From contig BFEA01000095.1 in NCBI GenBank assembly GCA_003427395.1, positions 2,008,854 through 2,036,466 on the forward strand: DNA of 27,613 nucleotides, written 5' to 3'. A program made the translations under genes and the position numbers. This document shows, piece by piece, positions 9,580 through 18,410 of this stretch. The DNA comes from Chara braunii (Eukaryota; Streptophyta; Charophyceae; Charales; Characeae). Each line of letters opens with the position of its first letter. Position 1 is the first letter of the stretch. Below the pieces are notes generated by a model, which saw only the letters and a program-made list of their open reading frames with translations, did no database searches and was not told where the DNA came from.

Positions 9580-10105
9580 ACACCGCTCACCAGGACACGT
9601 GTGAGCAGCCACGCGCAACACCCCGCGCACCAGGACACGTGCGAGCAGCCGCCGCGCGCAACACTCCCGCGCACCAGGGCACGTGCGCGCAGCAGCACAC
9701 AACACCCCGCGCACCAGGACACGTGCGCGCAGCAGTTGCGCGCAACACCTCGCGCACCAGGACACGTGCGTGCAGCAGCCATGCGCAACACTCCCGCGCA
9801 CCAGGACACGTGCGCGCAGCAGGGCACGACACCCCCGCGCACCAGGACACGTGCGCGCAGCAACCCGCAACACCCCGCGCACCAGGACACGTGCGCGCAG
9901 CAGCCGCGCGCAACACTCTGGGCAATAGCTGTCTCTTATACACATCTAGATGTGTATAAGAGACAGCTTATGCGCAGCAGCCGCGTGCAACACCCCGCGC
10001 ACCAGGACACGTGTGTGCAGCAGCCACACGCGACACCCCTGCGCATCAGGACACGTGCGCGCAACAACGCGCAACAACACCGCGCACCAGGACACGTGCA
10101 CGTTG
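9580..10105. repeat. Minisatellite of 40-44 bp units (CACCAGGACACGTGCGCGCAG)
   Basis: CAGGACACGT starts at 9591, 9631, 9675 (variant), 9715, 9758, 9802, 9843, 9883, then, after an adapter, 10003, 10047 and 10088. Spacing is 40, 44, 40, 43, 44, 41, 40, 44, 41. Units carry CACGTG and GCGCAC/GTGCGC words. Periods are not multiples of three, so the long frames on both strands (peptides rich in TCPGAR or HQDTCAQQ) are not conserved coding. The array is broken by the 38-bp adapter, so its true length and the join across it are uncertain. A diverged piece occurs at 16966-17150. Confidence 0.9.
9929..9966. other. Nextera mate-pair junction adapter (library artefact)
   Basis: CTGTCTCTTATACACATCT (9929-9947) followed directly by its reverse complement (9948-9966). 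This is the Tn5 19-bp mosaic end joined head to head, the known junction adapter of Nextera mate-pair libraries. It is not genomic. The bases on either side may come from DNA ends that were kilobases apart in the genome, so continuity here should not be trusted. Confidence 0.98.
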
Positions 10106-11700
10106 TTGGTGCGAATACCCTTACAAGGGTATCCGCCCTGGTTTTTGCAAGTGACAGAAAATAAGTCTAGTTGAAGTTTGAGTATACCGCATGAGTCGCG
10201 GCAATGTCGGTCAATTGCGTTGACTGGGTGGTTGACCACAATAGCGAGTGCATGGGCGCGCAGGTTTAAGGCGCGCGTGATTCTTTTTGTTGTTGATTAT
10301 AAAGCCGGCGCAAATGTCGGTCATTTTATGTAACGATATTATTCATGTTTGTTTATTTTTGATTAAGCAGGATTTAGGGATGTTTTCGCTTGGTTGGTAC
10401 GTTTGACCGAGGAGAGCGCGCGTGCGAGGTCGGCTAGCGTCGACGCCGCGGCAGCGGAGCATCGGGGAGAAAGCCGATGGGGTTGAGGGTCGTGGGGCTA
10501 TCCCCCTCGGTTTTGTTACTGGCGGCGTCCGATCGGTGGTGGCGTTTTCTAAATAGTTTTATTCTAGTGTCGTATTTTCTTTTTTTATATACCCCGGCGG
10601 GGCATTGATTTGGACGAGACGCCGGATCTAATGGTCGTCGCAGTGGTCGAGGACCTTGAGTGCGAGCCTTTTAAGGCTGGCCTGCAGGTTCTTGCGCGCT
10701 TGGGGTGTCGGCGGCATTCCTGTATCCTAATTATTTTGGTGCGTGGGCCGAGGAGCACCGTCCGTCCCCACGCGGTCCGCCCGCGGGGCTTTTCTTCCAC
10801 TTCGGTCTTCAAAGTTCTCATTGGAATTACCGCCAAAGTTCGTACGGGGCCCGCTTCACCAAGGCCCACGTATAGGCCTTACGGCAAGCCGCGGGTCCAC
10901 GGACAACTGACTGAACGGGAGTTTGTCCGTTGGGGGTCCGAGGTGGTGGTGGACACCGTTGGAGCCGGGGCGAGTGGAGAGCTTGGCGTGGTGAGCCTGG
11001 ACGGCGGAGTCGGTGGTGCTGCGTTATGCAGCAGCCAGCGGGCCAGGTAACGAACAGGCGACTACAAAGAAGAACCAAATGAACCCGGACGGGGACCGTG
11101 CCGGGTGCATTCGGGGGTGAAGGCCACGGCGAGGTGGTAGCATCGGACTGAGGCGCGACGGGCGCTAATGCAGCGCGGCGCAGCAGCGGGCCGAGCGGCG
11201 GAGCAGTGGCACAGACGGGAGGCACACTGTCTGGTGGACTATAGGGGAGGAAGACTAATCGAACCGGCTAATAGCCGGATCCTCTTGAAGTCCCCCGTCG
11301 GGTTGGCCAGATAGCGCTGCGCTGCAGCGGACGAGGCAAGGGCTACAGCGGGCGAGGAAAGCAGTCTAGGGGAGAGTAGGCAGCGGGCGGAGCGATGGGC
11401 AGCGGGGCGACTGACAGAGGGAAAGGCGAAAAGTGAGTAGCGGAATGGACCCGGGTGCGATTTCGCGCCGGATACATTCGACAGGGGAAGGAGAAGAAGA
11501 TGGCGGGTGAGAACTCAGGTGCAGCAGAAGAGAGAGAGCGCAGTCGGTTGGAGACGGAGTCGGGGAAGGGAAGAAACGACCCGGGGGTTTTGACCCCAGG
11601 CGAACTCGAATATGTAGTTAGTTTTAGAAGAAGATTAGTAGAAAGGAAGATTAGTAGAAAAGGGGCCGCGCGAAGCTATGGCGGAGGGAGAAAACGATGA
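10106..11700. other. GC-rich stretch without supported genes
   Basis: A T-rich tract with TTTTTATATACC (about 10581-10592) is followed by the small palindrome CCCCGGCGGGG. Overlapping frames on both strands (plus 10610-11050, minus 11225-10827) are typical of GC-rich noncoding DNA and neither shows a domain; the plus frame does not begin with ATG. I see no gene. Confidence 0.4.
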
Positions 11701-11715
11701 GAGTATAAAATTTGA

Positions 11716-11749
11716 ATCTCGCTCGATCCTTGATGGATTCGAGCGAGAT
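11716..11749. repeat. Strong hairpin, 11-bp perfect outer stem
   Basis: ATCTCGCTCGA (11716-11726) pairs perfectly with TCGAGCGAGAT (11739-11749). Inside, TCC pairs with GGA after one bulged T, closing a 5-nt loop. Fourteen pairs with a single bulge is far beyond chance for one site. Confidence 0.85.
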
Positions 11750-11840
11750 AGAATGTTAGATAGGGGTTCTTGGGTGGGGCGACCACGATGATGGACTCCG
11801 AAAGGTGAGTAAGAAAGTGTGGGAGAAGTTATCGAAACGG

Positions 11841-11938
11841 GCCCGTTCATTTATAGAAACGGGCGCGAAGTTGTCGAAGCTTGGATATGGTAAAGGGGAG
11901 GGAGACGATTGCGCGCCCGTTCATTTATAGAAACGGGC
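11841..11938. repeat. Duplicated 24-bp hairpin unit
   Basis: An identical 24-base unit occurs at 11841-11864 and 11915-11938, 74 bp apart. Each is a hairpin: GCCCGTT pairs with AACGGGC around CATTTATAGA. Sequence between the copies is unrelated. Confidence 0.88.
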
Positions 11939-12087
11939 GAAGAGGGAATCGTTCCTGGAGTTTTGGAGGGGGGCGAACCCGAACATGAACTTAGTTTGAG
12001 CAAAGAGTTAGTAGGATGTAAGTTAGTGAGGAAATGGAGTGCGTGGATGAAGTCGGGAAGGAAGACGGAGGGGAGTAAAGGTTAGTT

Positions 12088-12120
12088 AAATCGGCCGATT
12101 TATGACCGTTTTTGACGGTC
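12088..12120. repeat. Palindrome AAATCGGCCGATTT followed by hairpin GACCGT/ACGGTC
   Basis: A 14-bp perfect palindrome (12088-12101) lies two bases before a 6-bp perfect stem with loop TTTTG (12104-12120), followed by TAAAATATTA. The arrangement resembles an intrinsic terminator only superficially; this is not bacterial DNA. No gene between 11940 and 12390. Confidence 0.6.
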
Positions 12121-12396
12121 TAAAATATTAGACTAAGGTTATAAGGTGCTACGAGGCAGTTGGTAGAACTAGATTCAGGGGAGGGACGTTAGTTTGTGTG
12201 CTGCGAAGAAATAAGGTTGCGCTAGGGAGTAGAGTGGTAAAGTATCAATGTATCTAACCCAGTTCTTGCGATAAATACGTTCGATTCTTTTTTTTGTTAT
12301 ATCGGTAAAAATAGCGGAGGACATCCGCGGGGTTGGAGACTTACCTGTTGACCCCTGCGCCGCTCTGCTGTTGGCTGAAGCTTGCGCGTACACACA

Positions 12397-12398
<2 letters not shown>

Positions 12399-12440
<42 letters not shown>

Positions 12441-12449
12441 GAGGGAGAG
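12399..12449. repeat. GA microsatellite
   Basis: Mostly uninterrupted GA repeat with a few extra G. Frames on the minus strand give SLSLSL peptides that are artefacts. From 12450 to 13270 there is no supported gene, only short frames and isolated 6-7 bp inverted repeats such as CGGTCGA/TCGACCG. Confidence 0.9.
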
Positions 12450-13293
12450 CACCCACGGAGGGAGCAGTGAGGAGCTGGCCACAAAGGGCTAGAGGCGTAC
12501 CTGCGGAATGATGCTTTGCCCACCCGCCGGTCGATTGACGGGAAGAGTGCAGAGGTCGACCGTGAAGAGGGAGGCTTATCTGTAAGGCGCTGCCCTGTCT
12601 TGCCTAATGGAAGGGCGGGCAGATGCGTCAAGTACCAGCTGGCGGTACCAAGGAAGGGGGAGGAGCAAGGGCGTAGAAACTGCAACTTACCTACTAGCCG
12701 ATGCCCTCGCCACAGGCTCAGGTAACGGGGAATGACAGGTGGGCTTGAGCTGGGTGAAGGGGGCTACAGGTAGAAGGTTTACCCGGCCAAGACTGTGCAC
12801 GTCTCGTCGGACGCGGAGAACAAGGAGTGATTAGCGGACTTGGAGGTTGCTGGTAGATGGCAGGCCGATTGTCCCATCAAACATGGGATGGAACCAGCCG
12901 GCTATGAAGGTGCAGCGGTGCTTGCGGATAATATACTTGGTGATTGAGTCGTGAAGAGGAGCCAACACGGTGTGACTTGGAGGAGCGGGCAGCCTATGCA
13001 AAGGGGGATATTGCTGCAATTCGAAATGTCGCCAGAGAATCAGCAGTTGGGGTTTTGGTTTTAGTTGGCTGACGACTACGAGCTTTGGCCACCATTGCGG
13101 GACCCTCGGGCGATCGAAGATAACAAGGTCCTCTCCTGCGAGTCTGAGTGCGCCTTTCTTAGATCTGAGAGTCTAAAATTCCCTCCTCCTACCCTTCCTA
13201 TTCTAAGTCTAGTCTGTTGGTTACGAGAGGAAGGCGGCAGGCGGGATTGCAACCCGTAGGTCCGCGTCAAGACTCTATGGGGAGTCCACCCAC

Positions 13294-13351
13294 CGATTGC
13301 GGGAGCCCTGCCGGAACTCAGGAGGAGTTCTGGAGGCAGGCAATCGTCAGG
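13294..13351. repeat. Nested multi-stem hairpin
   Basis: CGATTGC pairs with GCAATCG at the base, CCTGCC with GGCAGG further in, and GAACTC with GAGTTC at the tip, all nested in about 58 bases. A small GACTC/GAGTC hairpin lies just upstream. It does not fold as a tRNA cloverleaf and has no T-loop consensus, so I do not call a tRNA. Confidence 0.7.
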
Positions 13352-13600
13352 TAAACCACTTCCATCTGTACAACCTACTACCGCCCATGTTTGTTTATCC
13401 CCCCTACGGTATGACTGCTGTATGCATGAGGTTGTCCCTATGGTTTTGTTTTCTCTTCATGACCCAATCAGACTGAATGGAAGGAATGTGAGAGAGTGAA
13501 GCTTAAGTTTCATCTTTGTTTTGACTGAAAGCAGGCTAAAGATGAACAAGGGGAAGGTGGGAGGAAGACAATTTTGCATGCGTTTGGAAGGGTCAACCAA

Positions 13601-14290
13601 AGCCTGAGCATTGTTTCTACTGTGAAAGGCTCAGGGCTATGTTTATTTGGCTGTTTTCTGAAGGACCAGGCATTGTTTCTAATGTGAATGACATGGTTGC
13701 TATGTTTATCTAGTTGTTTTCTGGAGGACCAGGCATTGTTTCTACTGTGAATGGCCTGTTTTCTCTAGTTAACTCTGAGGGTTTGCCTGATTAAAGGGGT
13801 TTAAATTCTTGTTTATTATGAGGGAGGATTTTTGGTCTAAGGCTAAGCATTGTTTCCTAGGTGAATGGTTTAGCCTGAAAACCACGCACATAAATTAAAC
13901 AGAGTATAAAGGAAAGTACTTTATGTATATTTGCATGTGAACTGGCAGGTGGGCATTGTTTCTACTATGAATGGTCCAGTGTTAAGCCATATCATTAAGA
14001 AGAAAAAAAAGGGAAAAATACAAAGTATAAATGGAAATAGTTTAGGCAAGCTGAACATTATTTCTACTGTGAATGGTTCAGTCCCCTGCCCATATTTGCC
14101 TTTTCTTTTGAAAACAAAGTCAGAGAAATACTAAATCTTTGGATATTAAACAGCTCAGGGCGACTAGGCATTGTTTCCATGGCGAATGGCCTAGTCATCT
14201 GCCCAAACGAAGAGAGAAGTAGTTATGCAACTTGTTCGTGTATATCATAAAGACAAGTTGGGCATTGTTTTCATGGCGAATGGTCCAACT
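13601..14290 (+). repeat. Serial hairpin family 1: eight copies, 12-nt loop, bulged purine, covarying stems
   Basis: Copies lie at about 13601-13638, 13665-13697, 13730-13758, 13840-13876, 13941-13980, 14051-14081, 14162-14196 and 14256-14290. Each has a 12-nt loop close to GTTTCTACTGTG (the last two GTTTCCATGGCG and GTTTTCATGGCG), an upper stem CATT/AATG or ATT/AAT, one unpaired purine on the 3' arm directly below it, and then a lower stem that differs between copies. Lower stems include AGCCTGAGC, CAGGC, AGGCTAAG, CTGAAC, GACTAGGC and AGTTGGG, each matched by its complement on the other arm. Copies 2 and 5 are weaker. Spacing is about 62 bp for the first three, then 94-114 bp. There is no coding frame through the array, so protein constraint does not explain it. 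The strand is given as + only because the loop is written that way. Confidence 0.85.
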
Positions 14291-14586
14291 CTATGTCTTA
14301 TGTAAGAGGGAAATAAGGGTTCAAGGACTTAAAAGATTCATAAACTATCTATATGGAATGAACTTCGGGATGGTTAGAGTACTTACCTTTGTGGTTTGGC
14401 CTGCATGTGATTGAGTGAGGCTACTACTTGGTCTAAGTTTCAGTTTGATAGGTAGTTGCTTTAGTCGCTCGCCACGTGCTAGAGACATAGAAGTTAGTGT
14501 CAACTCCTGCATTTTCTGTAGCGACTTTTTATACTTGGATCAATTCTTGCATTTTCTAAGATTTTTTCTTATATTTGGCTTTGTAT

Positions 14587-15140
14587 AAATCTTAGCAAGC
14601 TACTTTCTCTACGAGAAGCGCTGCCGAAATTTCTACAAATCCAAGGAGTTAGTCGAATTTTGACTTGTCAAAAGTTCAGTTTTGTCTTTTATCTTATCTA
14701 AGTTAGTTAAAATCTGGGAAGTCTCATTTTCTAAAGTGAGTGTTGTCCAAATTTTTGCTAATTCAGGGAGTTAGACAAAATTGAACTTTGGGAAGTCAAA
14801 GTTACTTTCAAATTTTGGACCTTACCTTGTATAAATTTTTGAATAGCACTTTTTTAGAGGGAGTGCTGCCGAAATTTCTGCAAAGCAAAGGAGTTAGTTA
14901 AATGTTGTCTAAATTAAATCTTGTTTTAATTGAACTTAGGTTGTTTTCTGATTTCATATCTAACTTAATATAAATATGGGAAGTCTCCCTTTCTAAAGGG
15001 AATGCTGCCCAAATTTCTACCAATTCAGGGAGTTAGACAAATTTTGACTTTCCAGAGTTAGAGATTATTTCTGCTTTCATATCTGGACTTATATAAATTT
15101 TGGAAAGGCACTTTTCCTACGGGAAACGCTGCCGAAATTT
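14587..15140 (+). repeat. Serial hairpin family 2: five units of about 123 bp
   Basis: Units at 14587-14632, 14709-14755, 14833-14877, 14972-15016 and 15095-15140. An outer stem of type AAATTTTGG / CCGAAATTT (with variants such as AAATATGGG / CCCAAATTT) encloses an inner hairpin whose sequence changes with compensation: TTCTC/GAGAA, TCATTTT/AAAGTGA (G-T pair), AGCACT/AGTGCT, TCCCTTT/AAAGGGA and TTTCC/GGAAA. A shared GCTGCC or GTTGTCC follows the inner hairpin, and GGAGTTAGNC follows the outer stem in most units. The family begins about 300 bp after family 1 and differs from it in sequence. AT-rich, no gene. Confidence 0.8.
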
Positions 15141-15197
15141 TCTTAATTCATAGGAGATAGACTATATTTTGACAGGTGGTGATTCAGGCGATCCACC

Positions 15198-15443
15198 CAG
15201 AATAGAGAAAATTCTGCAGTTGGTCTACCTTTGGCTTAAGCACTAGCTTAAAAGTAGACTTAGGTTATAAGGAGATTTTGAGTGAGGATGTATTATGGAG
15301 TTGTATTCTCCATACACTTATGATCTTAGCTTGGGGATTGGTTTACCGTGTGTTACAGGTATTTTTTTGATGATTTGATCCAAGTTCAGGACTAGATCCA
15401 GCATGATCCCTTGAGGATCATCATCTGTTATCACTGATAACAG
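15198..15443. repeat. Run of unrelated perfect hairpins
   Basis: CAGAAT/ATTCTG (15198-15216), TATGGAG/CTCCATA (15294-15314), TGATCC/GGATCA (15404-15420) and CTGTTATC/GATAACAG with a 3-nt loop (15425-15443). Each alone could be chance; together they continue the hairpin-rich character of the region. Confidence 0.55.
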
Positions 15444-15592
15444 GTCGGTTGCCGATTCGTCGGTTTACGATTCAACTCCAATTCACCCCTGCCACTCAAC
15501 CTAAAGGCTTTAGCCTTGTGATTGAACTGTTTTCTGTTTTCACCCGGACTTTATTGAATGGTCATCCAACAAAAGTACTGAGTATTTCTTTA

Positions 15593-15680
15593 AGAGTTGC
15601 ACGAGTGAGGCTTGTATGGCTAAAGCGAGGGGTATGAGAGTTGCACGAGTGAGGCTTGTATGGCTAAAGCGAGGGGTATG
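15593..15680. repeat. Exact 44-bp tandem duplication
   Basis: Two adjacent identical 44-base copies (15593-15636 and 15637-15680), beginning AGAGTTGCACGAGTGAGG and ending GGGGTATG. It is the same length as the unrelated duplication at 1902-1989. No gene from 15681 to 15940. Confidence 0.93.
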
Positions 15681-15943
15681 AGTGCAAGGAATGGTTGAAG
15701 TTGACCCCGTGTAGTGCGTGGACTTCTGGATGAATCTTTGATGTGATTGCAGGTGCGGTTGTGGATCGGGCTCTGGATGTGATTGCTTACGATTACATGT
15801 ATATATGGTTGAGAGGAGCCCCACTGTGACTGTGAGAAGTGATCGTCCTATATAATCCAACCTCATATATTTACGAGTGCCCCGAATATTTGTGAGGCCT
15901 ACTGTGATTGTGCATAAGGGTTAGTCAGATTATGCCTTGAGAT

Positions 15944-16249
15944 AAAAGGGGGATCCCCCCTTTTGCTCTTCGTTTTTAGAGTTGTATGGTTGGACGTTGT
16001 AGTCCGTGGCCGTCAAAATCAAACCCCTTGACTTTCGCCCAGGCCTGGGGTAGGACTCATCCCCAGGGCCGCAAAAAACGACTGCCACCACAGGTGTGGA
16101 CCTGTGTACCACCCGCTCTGCATAACGTGCAGAAGAGGGTGGGTGGTCTTCAACCGCGCATGGCGGTTGTCCAGCGTCAAGAGATTAACCCTCAAGGCGC
16201 GTATCAGCCGACACTTGAGTGTCGGACGCGACCCTCGAGATTGACGAGG
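15944..16249. repeat. Dense cluster of short perfect hairpins
   Basis: In about 300 bp: AAAAGGGGGATCCCCCCTTTT (15944-15964), CCTGGGG/CCCCAGG (16044-16067), TCTGCA/TGCAGA inside ACCACCC/GGGTGGT (16108-16147), CAACCGC/GCGGTTG with a 5-nt loop (16151-16169), CCGACAC/GTGTCGG with a 4-nt loop (16208-16225) and CCTCG/CGAGG (16233-16249). Such density suggests a folded RNA. The frame at 15986-16258 has no recognisable domain. Nothing else is supported up to 16770. Confidence 0.6.
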
Positions 16250-16771
16250 ATCTCCTGAGTATGGGTACTACATAGTACGCCATTGTCGCGACTGCGTGCG
16301 TACGCTTGCATTACGAGTCAATATGAGTAAGCCCTGCGTCCACGCGGTTTTTATACTAAGTCTCGTACGCGACGCCTATTTGATTTCCGCATTGGAAAGT
16401 TATGGGTTGGCTAGCGAGGGGCTAGGAGCGTTGTCGCGTTGTTTGTGTTGTATCGTTTTGTATATGTGTTGTTCTGTGTGTATGTGTGTGTTGTAAAAGT
16501 GGAGTGCGCGTGGTGTACGGGATGCGTCCTAGTCGACCAACGACGGGTCGCGCTTGGGACCTCAGCCCCCCAAGATGCCGATTCGCGTGGGGGTTCGATA
16601 GAGGTGTATTACCGCGCGTACCCCCTATGCTACAGCGAATGAGAAACACCCTCGGCTGGTCCACCTCTGCGATTGCAACTGATTAGCTTTCGTATTGTGG
16701 ACTAGTAGCTCGGCGGGGATACGCCCATCGAAGGGAGGTGACATCTCCCGTAAGGTGTAGGTAAGTCGTGC

Positions 16772-16808
16772 CTCGCGTAGGCCCTATCCTGTCGTAGGGG
16801 CTCGCGAG
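16772..16808. repeat. Long hairpin
   Basis: CTCGCGTAGGCCCTA (16772-16786) pairs with TAGGGGCTCGCGAG (16795-16808) around an 8-nt loop, with one mismatch and one bulge. An unresolved base lies at 16881. Confidence 0.7.
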
Positions 16809-16965
16809 AGGTATGGCTGGCGCACTCGGCCGGAGCGGCTTAAGGAAGCTCCACATGTATTATCTGCGACGAAGGATTTANATCAACTCCTGCGTGACGC
16901 GGCCGGGAAGGTCCCGCGCTGCCCTGGTGCGGTGCCGGACGGATGCGCTCGACAGCGGAGCAGCG

Positions 16966-17150
16966 CGTGACACCCCCGTGCACCAGGACACGTGCGCGCT
17001 GCCACACGCAACACCCCACGCACCGGGACGGACTGGCGCACGTGCGCACAACAGGGCGGACGGGCGCACGTGCGCACAACAGGGCGATGCGCCCTCCCGC
17101 ATCAGGACCCACAAGCTCATCAGCCGCAACACCCCTACGCATTCGCGATC
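16966..17150. repeat. Diverged piece of the 42-bp minisatellite
   Basis: Contains CACCAGGACACGTGCGCGC and following CAACACCCC words as in 9580-10105, then two close copies of a shorter unit ending GTGCGCACAACAGGGCG. Same orientation as the larger array 7 kb away. The frames crossing it on both strands are not supported as genes. Confidence 0.8.
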
Positions 17151-17224
17151 AAGGTTAGGATCAGCCACACGGCTCGCGCGCGCCATCGCGCACTCGGGCT
17201 CAAACAGGATCGAGGCGCGACACT

Positions 17225-17800
17225 CACGGAAGGGGCCTTTGAGGGCGCAGTCGGAACATCGGTAAAGGGGGCCTTTAAGGGTGCAGTTAGGCAACGGTGA
17301 AAGGAGCCCTTTCAGGCGCGATCGAAACACCAGGCGGAACGGATCTTTCGGGCGCAACTTGAGCACCAGGCGAAGCGGGCCTTTCGGTGTGAATGGGACA
17401 CCGGGCGGAACGAATCTTTCAGGTGCAGTTTGAGCACCAGGCGAAGCGGGCCTTTTTGGCATAGTTTGGACACCGCGAAAAGGCCTTTTTGGGCCACGGT
17501 CGGGACATCACGAAGCGGGCCTTTCGGAGTCACAGTTCGGACTACAGCGAAAGGTGCCTTTTTGGAGCACAGTCCGGGCATTTCGAGGTGGGCCTTTCGG
17601 AGGCATAGTCTGGGCGTCAATAAAGGGGGCCTTCTCAAGCACAGTCGGGACACTGCGAACCGGGCCTTTCGAGAGGGTACATTCCGAACCAGTCTTTTCG
17701 AAAGGGTACATTCTGAACCGGGCCTTCTGAAAGGGGACATTCCGAAATGGGCTTTTCGAAAGGGGACTTTCCGGATAGAGCCCTCCGAAAGGGGTACACG
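17225..17800. repeat. Minisatellite of 36-bp units changing to about 29-bp units
   Basis: A GGGCCTTT-type word recurs every 33-37 bp, mostly 36, from 17234 to about 17667, then every 28-30 bp to the end. Because 36 is 12 codons, frames stay open on both strands and give 12-residue repeats (minus strand KGPLRLVLKLRP-like; plus strand with GPF/RAF motifs). Openness on both strands argues for a repeat effect and against a protein. Confidence 0.85.
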
Positions 17801-18410
17801 GTGAGACGGGACACCGAGCCTTGTACTTCCAGGACCTTTGCATGAGGCAGAAACCGACCTCATCACGTGCAGACATGGTCACGGTTGATCTTGAGCTTTG
17901 GCCCCAATGGGCGCGGGACGCGAACTCTGAAACGGAGAGTTCTAGCACGGTTCCCTGGGGCCGTCGAGCCCGATATCGCCGACACCCGATTGGAAGAAGG
18001 ATCAGGCTCGAAGTGCAGAGGAGATTTGTGGCTACCCAAACTGACTTTCCCCTCCTAGACGAGGGAATTACTCCTGGGGCTGGGGACAATGCGAAGAACC
18101 CCATTGTTTTGGATTGAGTGAAAATGATCTTTTTATTTGTCCCTGACACTGCTTTGTGAGACTCATGTGCATGTGGTCAGGGTCAGTCTAAGTCGACTTC
18201 TGCGCGCCTGGGGACTAACATGAGTTGTGCAGGTTACAAGAGCCCCGACCAGCCCTCTCGTGGGTGACAGACGCGGCGCGAAGCATAGGGTTCGGTCGGC
18301 GTGCCGGCAGAACACGTCTACCAGTCGACAGAGTGCACATTTACGTACTTGCACTAGGTCCCCTAACTTATACTGGTGTTGTGGGTCTGCATTCCCATCC
18401 GGGCCTCTTA
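17801..18410. other. Stretch without supported gene
   Basis: A plus-strand frame of about 98 codons (17821-18117) starts at TTG and ends NAKNPIVLD; no domain is seen and it could be chance. The remaining 300 bases up to the integrase remnant show nothing I can name. One edge of the putative 9.8-kb insertion must lie near 18410. Confidence 0.3.

Noticed and set aside
9580-10105. CRISPR-like array
   Set aside because: Units are contiguous degenerate tandem repeats of 40-44 bp without unique spacers; setting is eukaryotic.
9587-10164. Cys/His-rich proteins on both strands across the satellite
   Set aside because: Repeat period is not a multiple of three, frames occur on both strands and cross the sequencing adapter.
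10610-11050. Plus-strand 146-codon frame after a TATA-like tract
   Set aside because: No ATG start, no domain, and overlapping antisense frames typical of GC-rich DNA.
12104-12120. Rho-independent terminator
   Set aside because: Stem is short, the following tract is not a T-run, and the sequence is eukaryotic.
13294-13351. tRNA gene
   Set aside because: Stems are nested, not cloverleaf, and A-box/B-box consensus is absent.
17312-17866. Minus-strand 184-codon gene
   Set aside because: Openness follows from the 36-bp repeat and the opposite strand is open as well.
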